Source: Circinella minor (taxonomy: Eukaryota > Mucoromycota > Mucoromycetes > Mucorales > Lichtheimiaceae). Taken from it: DNA of 64,000 bases. Where the stretch lies: assembly GCA_016758965.1 (NCBI GenBank), contig JAEPRB010000022.1, forward strand, positions 62,001 to 126,000, read 5' to 3'. The notes beneath the pieces were generated by a model. It was not told the DNA's origin. It searched no databases and saw nothing but the letters and a program-made list of their open reading frames with translations. Shown here one piece after another: positions 13,069 to 23,945 of the stretch. Each line of letters starts with the position of its first letter. Position 1 is the first letter of the stretch. A program made the translations under genes and the position numbers.

Positions 13069-13148
13069 CTGCTTTATCAGTGTTTGAATTATAAAAAAAA
13101 TGTTATAAAATAAAAAATTGGCTACGTATTTAAGTTGAGCTGCACCAT
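12447..13148. mobile_element. putative 0.7-kb non-autonomous element with long terminal inverted repeats
   Basis: The left arm starts ATGGTGCAGCTCAACTTAAA (12447-12468) and continues GCCAATTTTTT to 12479. The right arm (13113-13148) is its reverse complement: 22 bases identical, a 4-base insertion, then the same GCCAATTTTTT. No convincing target-site duplication is visible. The interior (about 630 bp) is AT-rich with a long TA repeat (13033-13066) and no transposase-like frame. The arms resemble Tc1/mariner ends in base pattern, which is only a suggestion. An unusually precise chance inverted repeat of this length is very unlikely. Confidence 0.7.
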
Positions 13149-14102
13149 AACTAACATATTCGTGTTAAAACAACAACTTGTATTAGATCATGGCAAACGT
13201 ATTGATGTTGCAGTATCGTTTGTGACTGTATAGTAATTTGTATTTATTGCAGATTCGATGTGAGCTTTTGTACCAGGAATGGGAAAATCATGGTAGGTAG
13301 ATGCTCGATTCAAGTGAACATAGAGTACTTAATACAAATACAATTGGGCAATTAGATTAATAGCATTTTATGATCATCAAGCTTAAATTGAAATGGTTCA
13401 TATAGTTCATCCCTGTGGACATTTAATTTAGCCGGGATTAGTAACCTGTCTAACATTAAATAATCGATTTCTTTCTTTTTTCATAGGTCTACATTTTCTT
13501 TTACATGAATAGGTTACTTGTATTGCTTTTTTGCCATTCTTTTTGAAAATATGAATATACGTAGCAAATTATGGGAAAAGTATTAATCAGTAAATAATCA
13601 GTTGTTTGCTATAATAGATGATTAAGGCTGCTATAAAGTAATAATTAACATACATGATTATATATGCGTGTGCGTGTGCGTGTGCGTTTCAAATTTTACT
13701 GTACGTACGTATATTATACTTTTACCATCCGTAAACTAAACTGATAGTGAAATATTATTAAAATGTTAACAGTGAACGTACAGCAAATTAGAAGCAAAAA
13801 GACAGATGTAGATAAACATATGGAATGCTTTCTCTCTTTGTTTCGATGTATATTTTATTATGCTTGTTAATTAATATATGAAGAGTCTAGAATTGTTACA
13901 ATAAGAACTTTTCATGCGTATTTATAAATTATACTTATGTACGTTTTTATTGAGCACACTGTATCCCTAGATAATTTTACATTGCAATGATAAGTCAATT
14001 AGTGTTCTTGAAGAATGTTTTTTTTGTACTGATTATAACTGTGATAATATTAACTTTTGCTTCTTTACGGGTGAGAATAAACCTTTCTTATTTGGATTTT
14101 TA

Positions 14103-14170
14103 GGTACTTCGTCACCGAAGGAGCCCAGAAGTACCCAAAAGGTACCTGAAGCCACCTGAAGGAAGGTACT
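14103..14170. repeat. cluster of short inverted and direct repeats around GGTAC
   Basis: GGTACTTC (14103-14110) is inverted as GAAGTACC (14128-14135). GGTACC follows at 14141-14146, a direct repeat of ACCTGAAG lies at 14144-14161, and AAGGTACT precedes a run of T. In an otherwise AT-rich block this is a distinct GC-richer island able to form a hairpin. Its identity is unknown. Confidence 0.5.
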
Positions 14171-15310
14171 TTTTTTTTAGATTTTTGTTTACTTTTGGGT
14201 ATTATGATGCGCCTCATTCAGCTTAATAAATACCCCATACTCTAGTCAACATTATCAGTTAAGAATTTTTATATTGATGTTAAAATCTAATAAACAACAA
14301 TAACAAAAAATGACTAAAATAAGTGTAAAGCTAAAAGGGCCAAAAGGACCCAAACATTGGGTGATTTACTTCTATTAACGAAAATGGAAGCATCCAAAAA
14401 TTATGACACCCTTGGTCTTACATAGTCTATTCATTCTCTCAAGTTTTTCTTTCTTTAAGCAAAGAAAAAGAAAGGTCATTATTAATATTTGCTGCAATAG
14501 AATGAAATAAATTTGTGTTAGGTATTATGTTGTTAAGCAACGTTTCTTACTAGTAACAAAGAATTGTTGTTATGATAACTTTATTTGTTGATCATCCGCA
14601 TATAAATTAAGAGGCTATTGTGACCGTAACTCTAGTATATTTTATATTATTCAATGTACTAGAATATTAGAGTACTTTAAAGATTAAAAATAAAAACTGA
14701 TGACTACTATGTAGAGGACCAAGATAGCTTATTTTTACGTAGTGATTCGAAAAATAAGTGCAAAAAATATATAATAAAACCCAAGAAATTCTTAGTCATC
14801 TTGTTTTTGTTTCCTACGTATACTTATGGAAGACTTTCAAGACTTTGAACTAAAGAATAAGTATTGTACTAAACAACTAAACATATATACTATGTTTCAA
14901 TTAGAGGAAGATAAATGTGCTACAAACTTCTTGTTTCTTTTCAGTTATTAAAAAAAAGAGTATTATGGAAAAGGGTATTATTCTCTACTTTTGCTTTTAC
15001 AAATAAAATTGATTACTGTAGTATTTTTTTCGGTTCTCGTGAACCAAACAATTTGTCCAGCTTTTATTTATTCAACAATGATTATTATATAGAAGTATGT
15101 TATTTCATATCTGAAATAAAACAATATAATATACCTCGATATATATATATATATATATATACAGTATATCCAATTATTAACATATTTCACCACCCATATA
15201 CACACATGCCTACGTATAATTATTAAAAAATTGATTGGAAGACTGACAAAATATAATAGATATTATATTTTATATATATGTATATACAATTGCTCTTAAT
15301 CCTATCGAAT

Positions 15311-15326
15311 CGCAAGGAAGCGACCA
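15311..15326 (+). repeat. copy 1 of a 16-base word shared with 49943-49958
   Basis: CGCAAGGAAGCGACCA, with CGC/GCG able to pair around AAGGAA. The downstream bases also resemble those of the second copy in parts (AGGCG, GGTC, CAT in the same order). Probably a diverged dispersed repeat; class unknown. Confidence 0.5.
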
Positions 15327-17004
15327 CAGGCCTATAGGCGATGGTCCACTAGTCTTTCATATTAATAAATTTAAAATTTTAAATTACGTACGTATAATAA
15401 ATATTAAACTTGAATTCAGATTTATAAATATCACCCTATGTATTTTATAGTAGTGAATAATAGTAATAATATTAATAAGAGCTTGGACAATTGAAAACCC
15501 AGAATTATGAGAAAACGTGTATCTCGATTTAGATTTTAATTTGGTAATTATTATCTGAACGCCGTCATTGTCATTAGATAATAAAAAAAGAAATGTCTAT
15601 CTTTTTGCTTATCAGCGATCATTTTGTAATAATAGAATTTTCACATGTTAAAAAAAAAGCTGATAGTTGTACTACAATAACAAAGTAAAAGTTCAGCATT
15701 GAATGGTTTTTATATTCAGCTAATATGTAGTAATAATGTAGACAGATGAGCCAATAGTATTTTACTATAAATGCTAATTTTTATATGTTAAACAAGTAAC
15801 GGCATGAATAATTATGCTTATCAAATAATATATATATTGAGTTTGTTATTTTTTGATGACTAAATAATTTTAAATCTACAGCGATCTTGGGAAATAGCTA
15901 GTGATTAATGATAAGAAAATTTGACAAGTACGTAAAAAGTCTGTGTATATATGTTTATCTAATATCAGAAATAAGAATAAAAAAAAAACTTTTATAAATG
16001 AAAATGAATCATGTAAAAAGCATATGATTGATATTAATATTAAAAAGTTAATCATGCAAAATAAAAATAAATAAAAAACCTATCTGATATCTGCTAAAAA
16101 TATTTTTTTTATGTCTTTAAAAAACTTTCTTTCATTAGTTAATAGATATGTTATTAACATTATTATTTACTACAAAAAAAATATCTCATATTTATAATAT
16201 TATTTATTAAGGCTTATAAAAAACACATGGATAATAATTATTCCATTTTAGTATGATTTACGTAAAAAAGAAAACAAGATGGCACCAGTATTTCGGTTTA
16301 TGGTGACACTGAGCAACTTTCGTTCTTGTACGATCATTTTATGTTCTGTGCGATCAAGATTATTGATGTAATAATAATATAAACGGAACCCAATTGTTGA
16401 GTTAAGTGACATGGTAACACATTGTTATATAATGAATATTGTTGTTAAGGAATCATGCATTGAGAACAATTGTACGTACGTAATACGTAATAATAAATAT
16501 ATGTGATGTATTCTTTTTTGTTACTTTACTTTTATTTATCATGACATGATTTTTATAAATAAAGACTTCTGATAAGAAATTTTTTTTTTTAAATAAAGTT
16601 ATAGCTGTCATTCTATTCCATTTTTAGCAAAGATTTTTTTATATTATAATTTAGCATGCATGTAATGGTGGTAAAATAAATTAAACATGGATTGGGGTTT
16701 AAATAATTAATCAATTAATACCCATTTCCCTAATTATTTTATTTTTAATCTTTCAATATGTTATATAATCTCATTTATTTCCTTTTGTGTTTCTGTACAA
16801 TAAATAATGATAATAATAATAGTGTGGAACAATATGTGTGAAGTGATTTATATTGTGTATAGTTACAAATAATAAATGACTGGGAGTTGAGGATTGGGGG
16901 AGGTGGATTGGGAGATGCAAAAAAGAATAATTCGGAAATAGAAACGTTAGGGAACAAAAAAGTAAAAAAAAAAAAAAATTCCAAATCGTGATCAATAACC
17001 ATTT

Positions 17005-19164
17005 CTAGTGAATACACGGGAGTATTATCTCGGATAACTTGCCTAATTTTTCTAGTCGTACCAATTCATCCGATCCACCTATACTTTGACCATTAACGAA
17101 AAGGTTAGGGAATGTATGACGACCCGAGAGTCCAATTAAGGCTTGTTTCATTGCTAAAGAGTCTTCTCGTTGATCTACTTCAACAATGAAATAATTATTT
17201 TTACAATATTTATCTAAAATTTGTTTGGCGCGTTTACAAAAAGGACTATTTCAGGAGGAAGACCCAGGGCAAGGAGGGGGGCAAGGAGAGAAGGGGGGGG
17301 GTTGAACAAAAACAATCAGAAAACAAAGGGGTAGGGGATATAATAAAGAAAATAAAAGAAGGGAGAAGTTAATATATGCAATGTAATAATAATAATAATA
17401 ATAATAATAGCAAAAAAACAAGATTGTTTTAATGTGATGTTATTATGTAAGTTTAAAATATAGATGCTTCTTTTTTTTAGAGTTTGTATATAACCCCCTC
17501 ATAACATATAATATAATAAAAATAACATTATGGGTTACTTACCAATAAGTCTTACTATAAAGTACTACTGGATATTTACGTAAAGTATATTGAATCCATG
17601 TCGTTTGTGGATTCATCAATTTCAAAGTATATAATTTAGGTTGAATAATAATATCGACAGGTAACAGAACATGTGGGTTATGAACAAAATGTTGAAGTTG
17701 ATCCAAATAAACTTTGGGAGATTTTAATTTGACAGCTTCTAAACCAAACGTTTGATCCACAAGTTGAAATTCTTGATGATGAAACCCTGGATCACTGGTA
17801 ATAAGATGTGTATACTCTGCTTCAATGTAATCGTCGGGTGTTGTATGTGATTCGTTTTTATGATATGACCATCCTGGATGAGCCACTTGTCCAAACCGTG
17901 ATGCACCTGTCATAGCAGTTGAGACATCCATATGAACTGATACTTGGGGTTGTTGACCATAAGATACATCACTATTAGCAATTTCATGAAGTCGATGCAA
18001 TGCATGTCCACCAGGATAATTTTGAATTGAAATCCAAAGCATAAACAATGAACATCCAAGTGATACCAATATGCCTCCTCCCGCTACTAATATGACGAGT
18101 AAAGTCTTGATTCGTGATGTTTGATAATATACAGAAAAAACATTACCGAGTAAAGCTGCAGCAGCAGCGGTAAAAATCGGGATGGTGTAAATAATAAAGC
18201 GCCATTCCTTATGCGGTACCAGTGAAAATAAACAAATATAGATTAACATGGGACTCATGATCCGACGCACTCGTCCATCACGTATAAATGCAATACAAGC
18301 CAATGGATATGATATCAATAGTAAGCGAGGGAGAAATAAGACAAAATAAGCATAAAAGGGTAAAGTACCCCATTCAGAACTTTTGTTCAAAATAGCATTA
18401 AAATAAAACACCATTCCTTCCGGCCACAATGGTAATTCTCCATTAATAATATCACGTTGCCAAAAGTAAGAATCAACCGATACAGTCAAAATTAGGCTTA
18501 CGAGAACACTTGATACAGTATGTACGAACATAAACTTGAATGATAATGTACGATAAACAAGCCATTCCATTCCGAGAATAATAACTAATAAAATACCCGC
18601 TTCGAAACGAAATAAGATGCCAGCAATAACCAAGTCTCGTATCATGTCACGTAACTGAGTTTCACGTCCTGCTGTTGCTACCAAACTCTCCATCCAGTGG
18701 GAGAGACCACTTAACACCAGGGGTAAGGCAATAGTATTGGGGAGTGTACGACTTGACCAGAAAATAAAGTGAAATTGGCAACACGTCAGGAGCACAAAAG
18801 CAACCGAGGCAGGATAACCAAAAAGTCTCTTGATGGCGACTTGAATTCGAATGAGTGCTAAGCTTACCAAGGCACCAAGAAGAACTCGTACAATGAGTTG
18901 CTCGGTAATGCCATCTTTAATATCAAAGTGGATCCAACGAAGAATGGTAACAATAGCTTGTGCAATAGAGCCGAGAATGATGGATCCAAGAAAAGATCGC
19001 GGAACAACACCTGGGAATTCCACATGATCGTAAGCATTTATATTTCCACCGTGATGCATGACATCGTGAGCAGCTTGAATATTAAAACTTTCTTCAACTT
19101 TTGTATAAGGACATAAAAGACAATAGAGAGTAATGAATAAAAACACGAGGAGTTTTATCAACAT
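17005..19164 (-). CDS. ALG12-type alpha-1,6-mannosyltransferase fused to a C-terminal glutaredoxin domain
   Basis: Two minus-strand exons, 19164-17543 and 17245-17005, with a 297-base intron (GTAAGT...AATAG); predicted 620 aa. Residues 1 to about 520 match the GT-C enzyme ALG12: multiple membrane segments, TKVEESFN near the N-terminus, DHVEFPGVVPRSFLG, the family HKEWRF motif (about residue 317) and the lumenal-type HMDVSTAMTGASRF block. ALG12 adds the eighth mannose to the dolichol-linked N-glycan precursor in the ER. The frame then runs MNPQTTWIQYTLRKYPVVLYSKTY. The intron completes C541-P-F-C544, followed by KRAKQIL, a cis-proline loop (TFPNLFVNG) and IGGSDEL: a full dithiol glutaredoxin ending at residue 620. 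Without splicing the frame stops right after the donor (TGG TAA). The internal Met at MNPQ could also start a free glutaredoxin. Start chosen at the first ATG; no transcript evidence. Confidence 0.85.
17246..17542 (-). other. intron splitting the glutaredoxin active-site codon
   Basis: The donor GTAAGT follows TAT TG, and the acceptor AAATAG precedes T CCT TTT TGT, so splicing makes the first Cys of CPFC. At 297 bases it is one of the longest introns modelled in the window (most are 60-150). It contains a long C/T tract on the coding strand, an AAT-type microsatellite (plus strand 17381-17408) and a C9 run. Retention gives an immediate stop. Confidence 0.75.
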
Positions 19165-19173
19165 ATCAAGCAA

Positions 19174-19819
19174 TATATTGAGAATTATGTCTTCTTTTTT
19201 ATCCTTGAGTTGTGAAACAAAAGACCAGTGTTATTCAGTTGGGTTGCCTCGTGTTTTATTATAATACACATAAATAAATAATCACATAACACAGAAAATA
19301 GAAAAAAAAATAAGTAACTTGATTGCTTATTTTGAATTAGATACAGACACACACACTTACACTTCATTGTTATTATTTATATATTTGCCCCAAAATCCAT
19401 CCCTTTCTCTCTCTCTCTCTCTAACTTTTTTTCTTGTACTTAATTTTTTCACTCCCTTTCCTTTCCTTAAATAAACCTCTCTCATTAATAATACACTACA
19501 CAAGAAAAAAAAAGTTATTAACAATCCTTATTTTTTTTATAGATTTGTTATTATTATCTGTAGGAGAAAAGGGCGTTTCTCTCTCTCTCTTTTTTTTTTT
19601 TTATTTATTTATTATTTCTTTTCCACTTTCTCTTTCTTTCTTTCTTTTTATTCAACTCCTTTCTTTATCTTTATCTTTTCATTCCTTTCTCTTTTTTTTT
19701 TTTCTTACTCTATTTTTTTTTAAAAAAGATAATAATAATTAAAATATTTATATTCATTTTCTTGTGTATTCCAACTATAACCACAGCAAGCAACTTATTG
19801 AAACGAGAAAGTCTAAATC
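19174..19819. promoter_or_regulatory. shared divergent promoter region of ALG12-Grx and arrestin-like genes
   Basis: About 650 bases between two divergently transcribed starts. It contains a CT microsatellite (19403-19422) and long T/C tracts on the plus strand, typical of fungal core promoters and leaders. No coding frame supported. Confidence 0.45.
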
Positions 19820-22800
19820 ATGAAAGATGCTGTCATCAAGTTTGTCGAGATCGTTCTTGTTGATCCCGTATTGGACTTTATGGGTCAACCTAAACCACCT
19901 AGTTCCGTAGATACAGCTGAAGACAACGACAATGATAGTCAAAGGGAAGAGTCTTCAGATAGTTTGATGCTTAAAGGTGAAGCACTATTTTCTTTGACTC
20001 GACCACTTAAAATTCGCGGAATGAGTGTCAAGTTTAAAGGTGCGTCTCAAACCAATTTACGTGGTGGCACTATTCAAGCATCCATCTTACCTAAACTCAA
20101 GCAAATCTTATTTGGAAAAACTACTTTACCTGCTGGAGAACATATTATACCCTTTTTATTGGAAGTTCCAAATATATACCCAGCAACATTATCTATCAAA
20201 CGTGCCATTATTTCTTACAAGGTGGAATTATCTATTATCGGTATCTTTGGCTTACAAAAAAAGTCAATTACCGCCGAACATCCTGTTGAAATTCGTCGGC
20301 ATCTATTGCGGTGTAAAGAAATGGCGCCACTAGTCGAAACGCAGATCATTGAAGATACAGTACCTGCAAAATTTCATTACGAAATTGATGCTCCCCAAAT
20401 TGTTTGCCTTCAACAAGGTAGCATCCCTTTCTCAATCAAATATTTGTGCTTTGCGTCTCAGAAGCCCGTGCGGAATATTCGAACCCAGTTAAAACAGATT
20501 GAACTTTATAGGTAACTTTTATTCTTTTTATTTTCTTATTAAGGGATAGTCTCATGGTTATAATTTTTTTTTTCTTGGGGGGAGGGGAAAGAAAATGTAT
20601 AAGACTGTCCTGGGAGATATTTATGTCAATACTATAATTATTCTATTTCCATGGTTACATGATATATATGCCTATATTGTTCCATGTGTAACTTTTTTTT
20701 CTTTTGGTGACGGATGGAGAAGATTTATGAAAAAACTTTTAATTGTATGACAAAATTAATGAAAAAGATCATTTTCTACTATTTTGAAAAAAACAAAAAT
20801 CTACTACCAAATAATAGTGCGGATGCAAAAACAGCAAACCCGTATCGAAAAATTCAAAACATTGCTGATACATTGATCATGTCAACACGCCCTCATAAAA
20901 AATATATTAAACGCACTATCCCAGCCTTATTACATAGTGTGGATAATTCACAAGAAAAATCAACATGGAAACGACCTTTAATCCTTCGACACAAGTTACA
21001 AAAGTTGTTATCACCGACACTTGACTCCCCACTCATTACCATTTGTCATGAATTGGAAATTACTTTCCAATTTGAACATGCATTCGAGAATATCAAAGCT
21101 AAAGTCCCTATTGTCATTGCATCCATTCCACCACCGAACGGTAGAAAAAATCTTTTGTCATTTCAACCATTAACGCATAGTATGCCACAGTATCATTTCG
21201 AACGAGATCAATCGCGATTACATGATTCATTTGTTTCGGTAGTTATCGAAGAACCAACACGAGTTGAAGAAGTCGATCCTATTGATGATAACGATAGTAT
21301 TCAACGAGGTGCTCATTATAGTTTGTTGGGTGAACCTCGATTAACAGTGACTTCATCTACTATTAATTTACTCAAAATATCCATGGATGATTCTTACTAT
21401 CATCATCAACAACATTTACATATTCATGGGAATACCAATCATAATGTGACGGGTTATCCCCTTCGAAAACAAGATACACTTGGCAGATCCATACGAAAAT
21501 TCGCCTCCGCTAATGAGCTGAGTAGTCTTTCTCGTCGAAGTGAGGAATATGATGTTGATTATTCCATGTTGTTACCACTTGAAAGACCGCGCACAACCAC
21601 TCCTCTTGTACAACGTCGTCGAGAAGCGGCTCACCAACATCTTCGACAGCCATGGTTACGACCGATTGACGTTGATTTGGCTAATGGGTTGAAAAAGCCG
21701 GTAGAACATGATAAAAAGCAACAGCAGCAACAACATCGACAAGAAAATCTTACAACAATTGATATTAACTTAATTCGAAGCAAAGCACGACTGCAACAAG
21801 TTCAACGAAACAGCAAACGTACAACTGCACAGCAACAACAACAATTACAAGTAGCAGCAGTAGCTTCAGGAACAATTTTACCGTCAATAACAACAGCAGT
21901 AAATAAAGATCGAGCAACTATGAATGATACCAAGAAGAATGTAATTCCTGAGGATACGGGTTCTACAGGGTCTGACAATACATCACAATCCAGTCAATTT
22001 GCACCAAGTTCTAATTCATCCACGACGGATCGCAGCATCGATGATGATATATGTACATTAAAAACACGCCCACCTTCCTTTGTATTTGGTACAGCACCTG
22101 GTCTACCAACAGAGACAGAATTACGTCCTCAAAATGCAATTAATGTTTCACTAGTAGAAGAACAATTTTTGACAGATGTTGATGATTTAACATTTAATAA
22201 TAATGACAATAATACAACAAGTGGCGAAACTGCCTTGATATCCCCAACCGTAGCCACCCTTGCTTCATCTACATTATTATCACCAAGAACAAGTTATGCA
22301 TTACAACGAAGTCGAGGTAGTAATAATGGTATTCCATTATCTACTGCAACTATGTCAGGTGGATATAAAGCAACTCGGAGTAGTAGTATTAATACACATG
22401 AATCATCGACATTAGATGCTCACGATGAAGTATTAAGACGTATTGCATGTACACAAGAGCGGCAACAGCATTCAATGACAGAAAAACTCTGTCTTCAACC
22501 TCAACCTCCTGCTCCATGTTCTCCATTACCACCTTTACCTCTTTTACCAAACCAATCACCGTCTCGACCATCAACAGATACCATTACCAGCATTGACGAC
22601 AATAAAAATAATCACAACAAAAAATCATTCGACAAACAAGATAACCCTTACGAGTATCTTGAACTTCCTCCAATACCAACAATTGTTAATAAAAATTCAT
22701 CTTCTCCCATCATTCCATCATTACAAGCAACAACAACAAAGGCACCTCTATCTACAGCTCCACCACCACCTACTATACCCTTACCTGACATTCCTCCTTC

Positions 22801-23074
22801 TTCTCTTCCAACAAGTACAAGTCGAACATTACAATCTCGTCGACGAAAACCTCAATCATCCGAAAAACTGTCTCGTCGAATGACCAAATTATATGTTGAA
22901 GATAGTGATGATGAAGTATTAGATCCATCTCCTCCAGTATCAGCACGATATGATCAACATCATAATGCTATTAATGATGATGATGATTATGGTATTGTTG
23001 CAGAAAGTGCACCTTTATTACCACGACTTTCACTTGGTACAACATTTGGCTTTTCATTGGATATTGAACAATAA
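19820..23074 (+). CDS. arrestin-like (ART/ARRDC-type) adaptor with long disordered tail
   Basis: Exon 1 19820-20511 carries an arrestin N-like domain (LKGEALFSLTRPLKIRGMSV, LPAGEHIIPFLLEVP, KRAIISYKVELSI). The donor GTAACT is at 20512. The best in-frame acceptor is TAATAG ending at 20817, giving exon 2 20818-23074 and 982 aa. The acceptor is chosen by phase and is the weakest part of the model. Exon 2 opens with an arrestin C-like domain (WKRPLILRHKLQKLLSPTLD, LEITFQFEHAFENIKAKVPI), then about 600 residues rich in Gln, Ser, Thr, Asn and Pro with acidic patches. Fungal proteins of this kind recruit Rsp5-type ubiquitin ligases to plasma-membrane transporters, usually through PPxY motifs. I see no PPxY here, so recruitment may be indirect. 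The gene is divergent from ALG12-Grx. Confidence 0.75.
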
Positions 23075-23945
23075 TGTATATTTCTCTAATTTTTTTTTGT
23101 CCCCTTCATTTTCTTAAAAAAATACAGACCAATTTTTTCATTTTCATTTCACCCCCCCCCTTTTTTTTTGTCATAAATGTTACCATTCTTTTTTTTTTTT
23201 AATTAAAAATCTTATACTTATTTTCAAATTGTGTAATATTTATGTGAGTCTGTGTATACATAGTGCGTACATGTGTATTCAAAACGGTTGGATTGATTTT
23301 TTAGTGTGTATGCACGGCTTCTAAATTAATAAAAAACGTGCTATTTTCTACAACAATATAAATTATTTTATATTATAACTAATTCTAGTATAGTCGGACC
23401 CGTTTCATATAATTGGATTACTGATAGCTATGTATAATAATACTACAGTTTATATTTTCTCCCAATTGTACGAACTTTGTAGCTCCATAATATTCACATC
23501 ATTATACTTCATTCATGCATCATTAGTAACAATTATCTATCATTATTATTATTATTGGATTTTGCTTCTTTCCTTCTACTAGTAAGCAATTCCAAACCAT
23601 CGTTCAAAAATTTGTTTGTGATGTTTTTTTATTATTACTACGAGTTATAATAGTTATTTGTTATTTTTTTTTTTTGGAAAAAGTTTATATGGTTTATACG
23701 ATTTGTATGTTATGTATATATAAATATATATTTTTTTTAATATATAAGAAAATAATTCATAATGAAGTTATTTTTTTTAATATGTGCAGATTGTGTGTGT
23801 GTGTTTGTGTGTGCGGGAGGTGGATTGGTTTGAATATAAAGGGTTTTTTTTTCTTTCAAATAATGGATTTTGGAGCTTAAAAAAAAGAAAACGAAAAAGA
23901 AAGAAAAATATAATAGTTATATATATAAAATTCTTTTTTTTCTTT
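23075..23945. other. convergent intergenic region
   Basis: AT-rich 3' regions of the arrestin-like (plus) and bromodomain (minus) genes, with T and C homopolymers near 23150-23200 and a TG repeat near 23793-23812. No coding frame supported. Confidence 0.5.

Larger units (their letters stand above)
13149..16999. other. gene-poor AT-rich region
   Basis: About 3.8 kb without a supportable gene on either strand. It includes a GTGTGC-type microsatellite (13666-13686), a GGTAC-rich inverted-repeat cluster (14103-14170), TA repeats (15142-15162) and a GC-richer island (15295-15350) with a 16-base word shared with 49943-49958. Confidence 0.5.

Noticed and set aside
22389..22574. Minus-strand open frames inside the arrestin-like tail
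   Set aside because: They are antisense shadows of a low-complexity coding region with repetitive codons.
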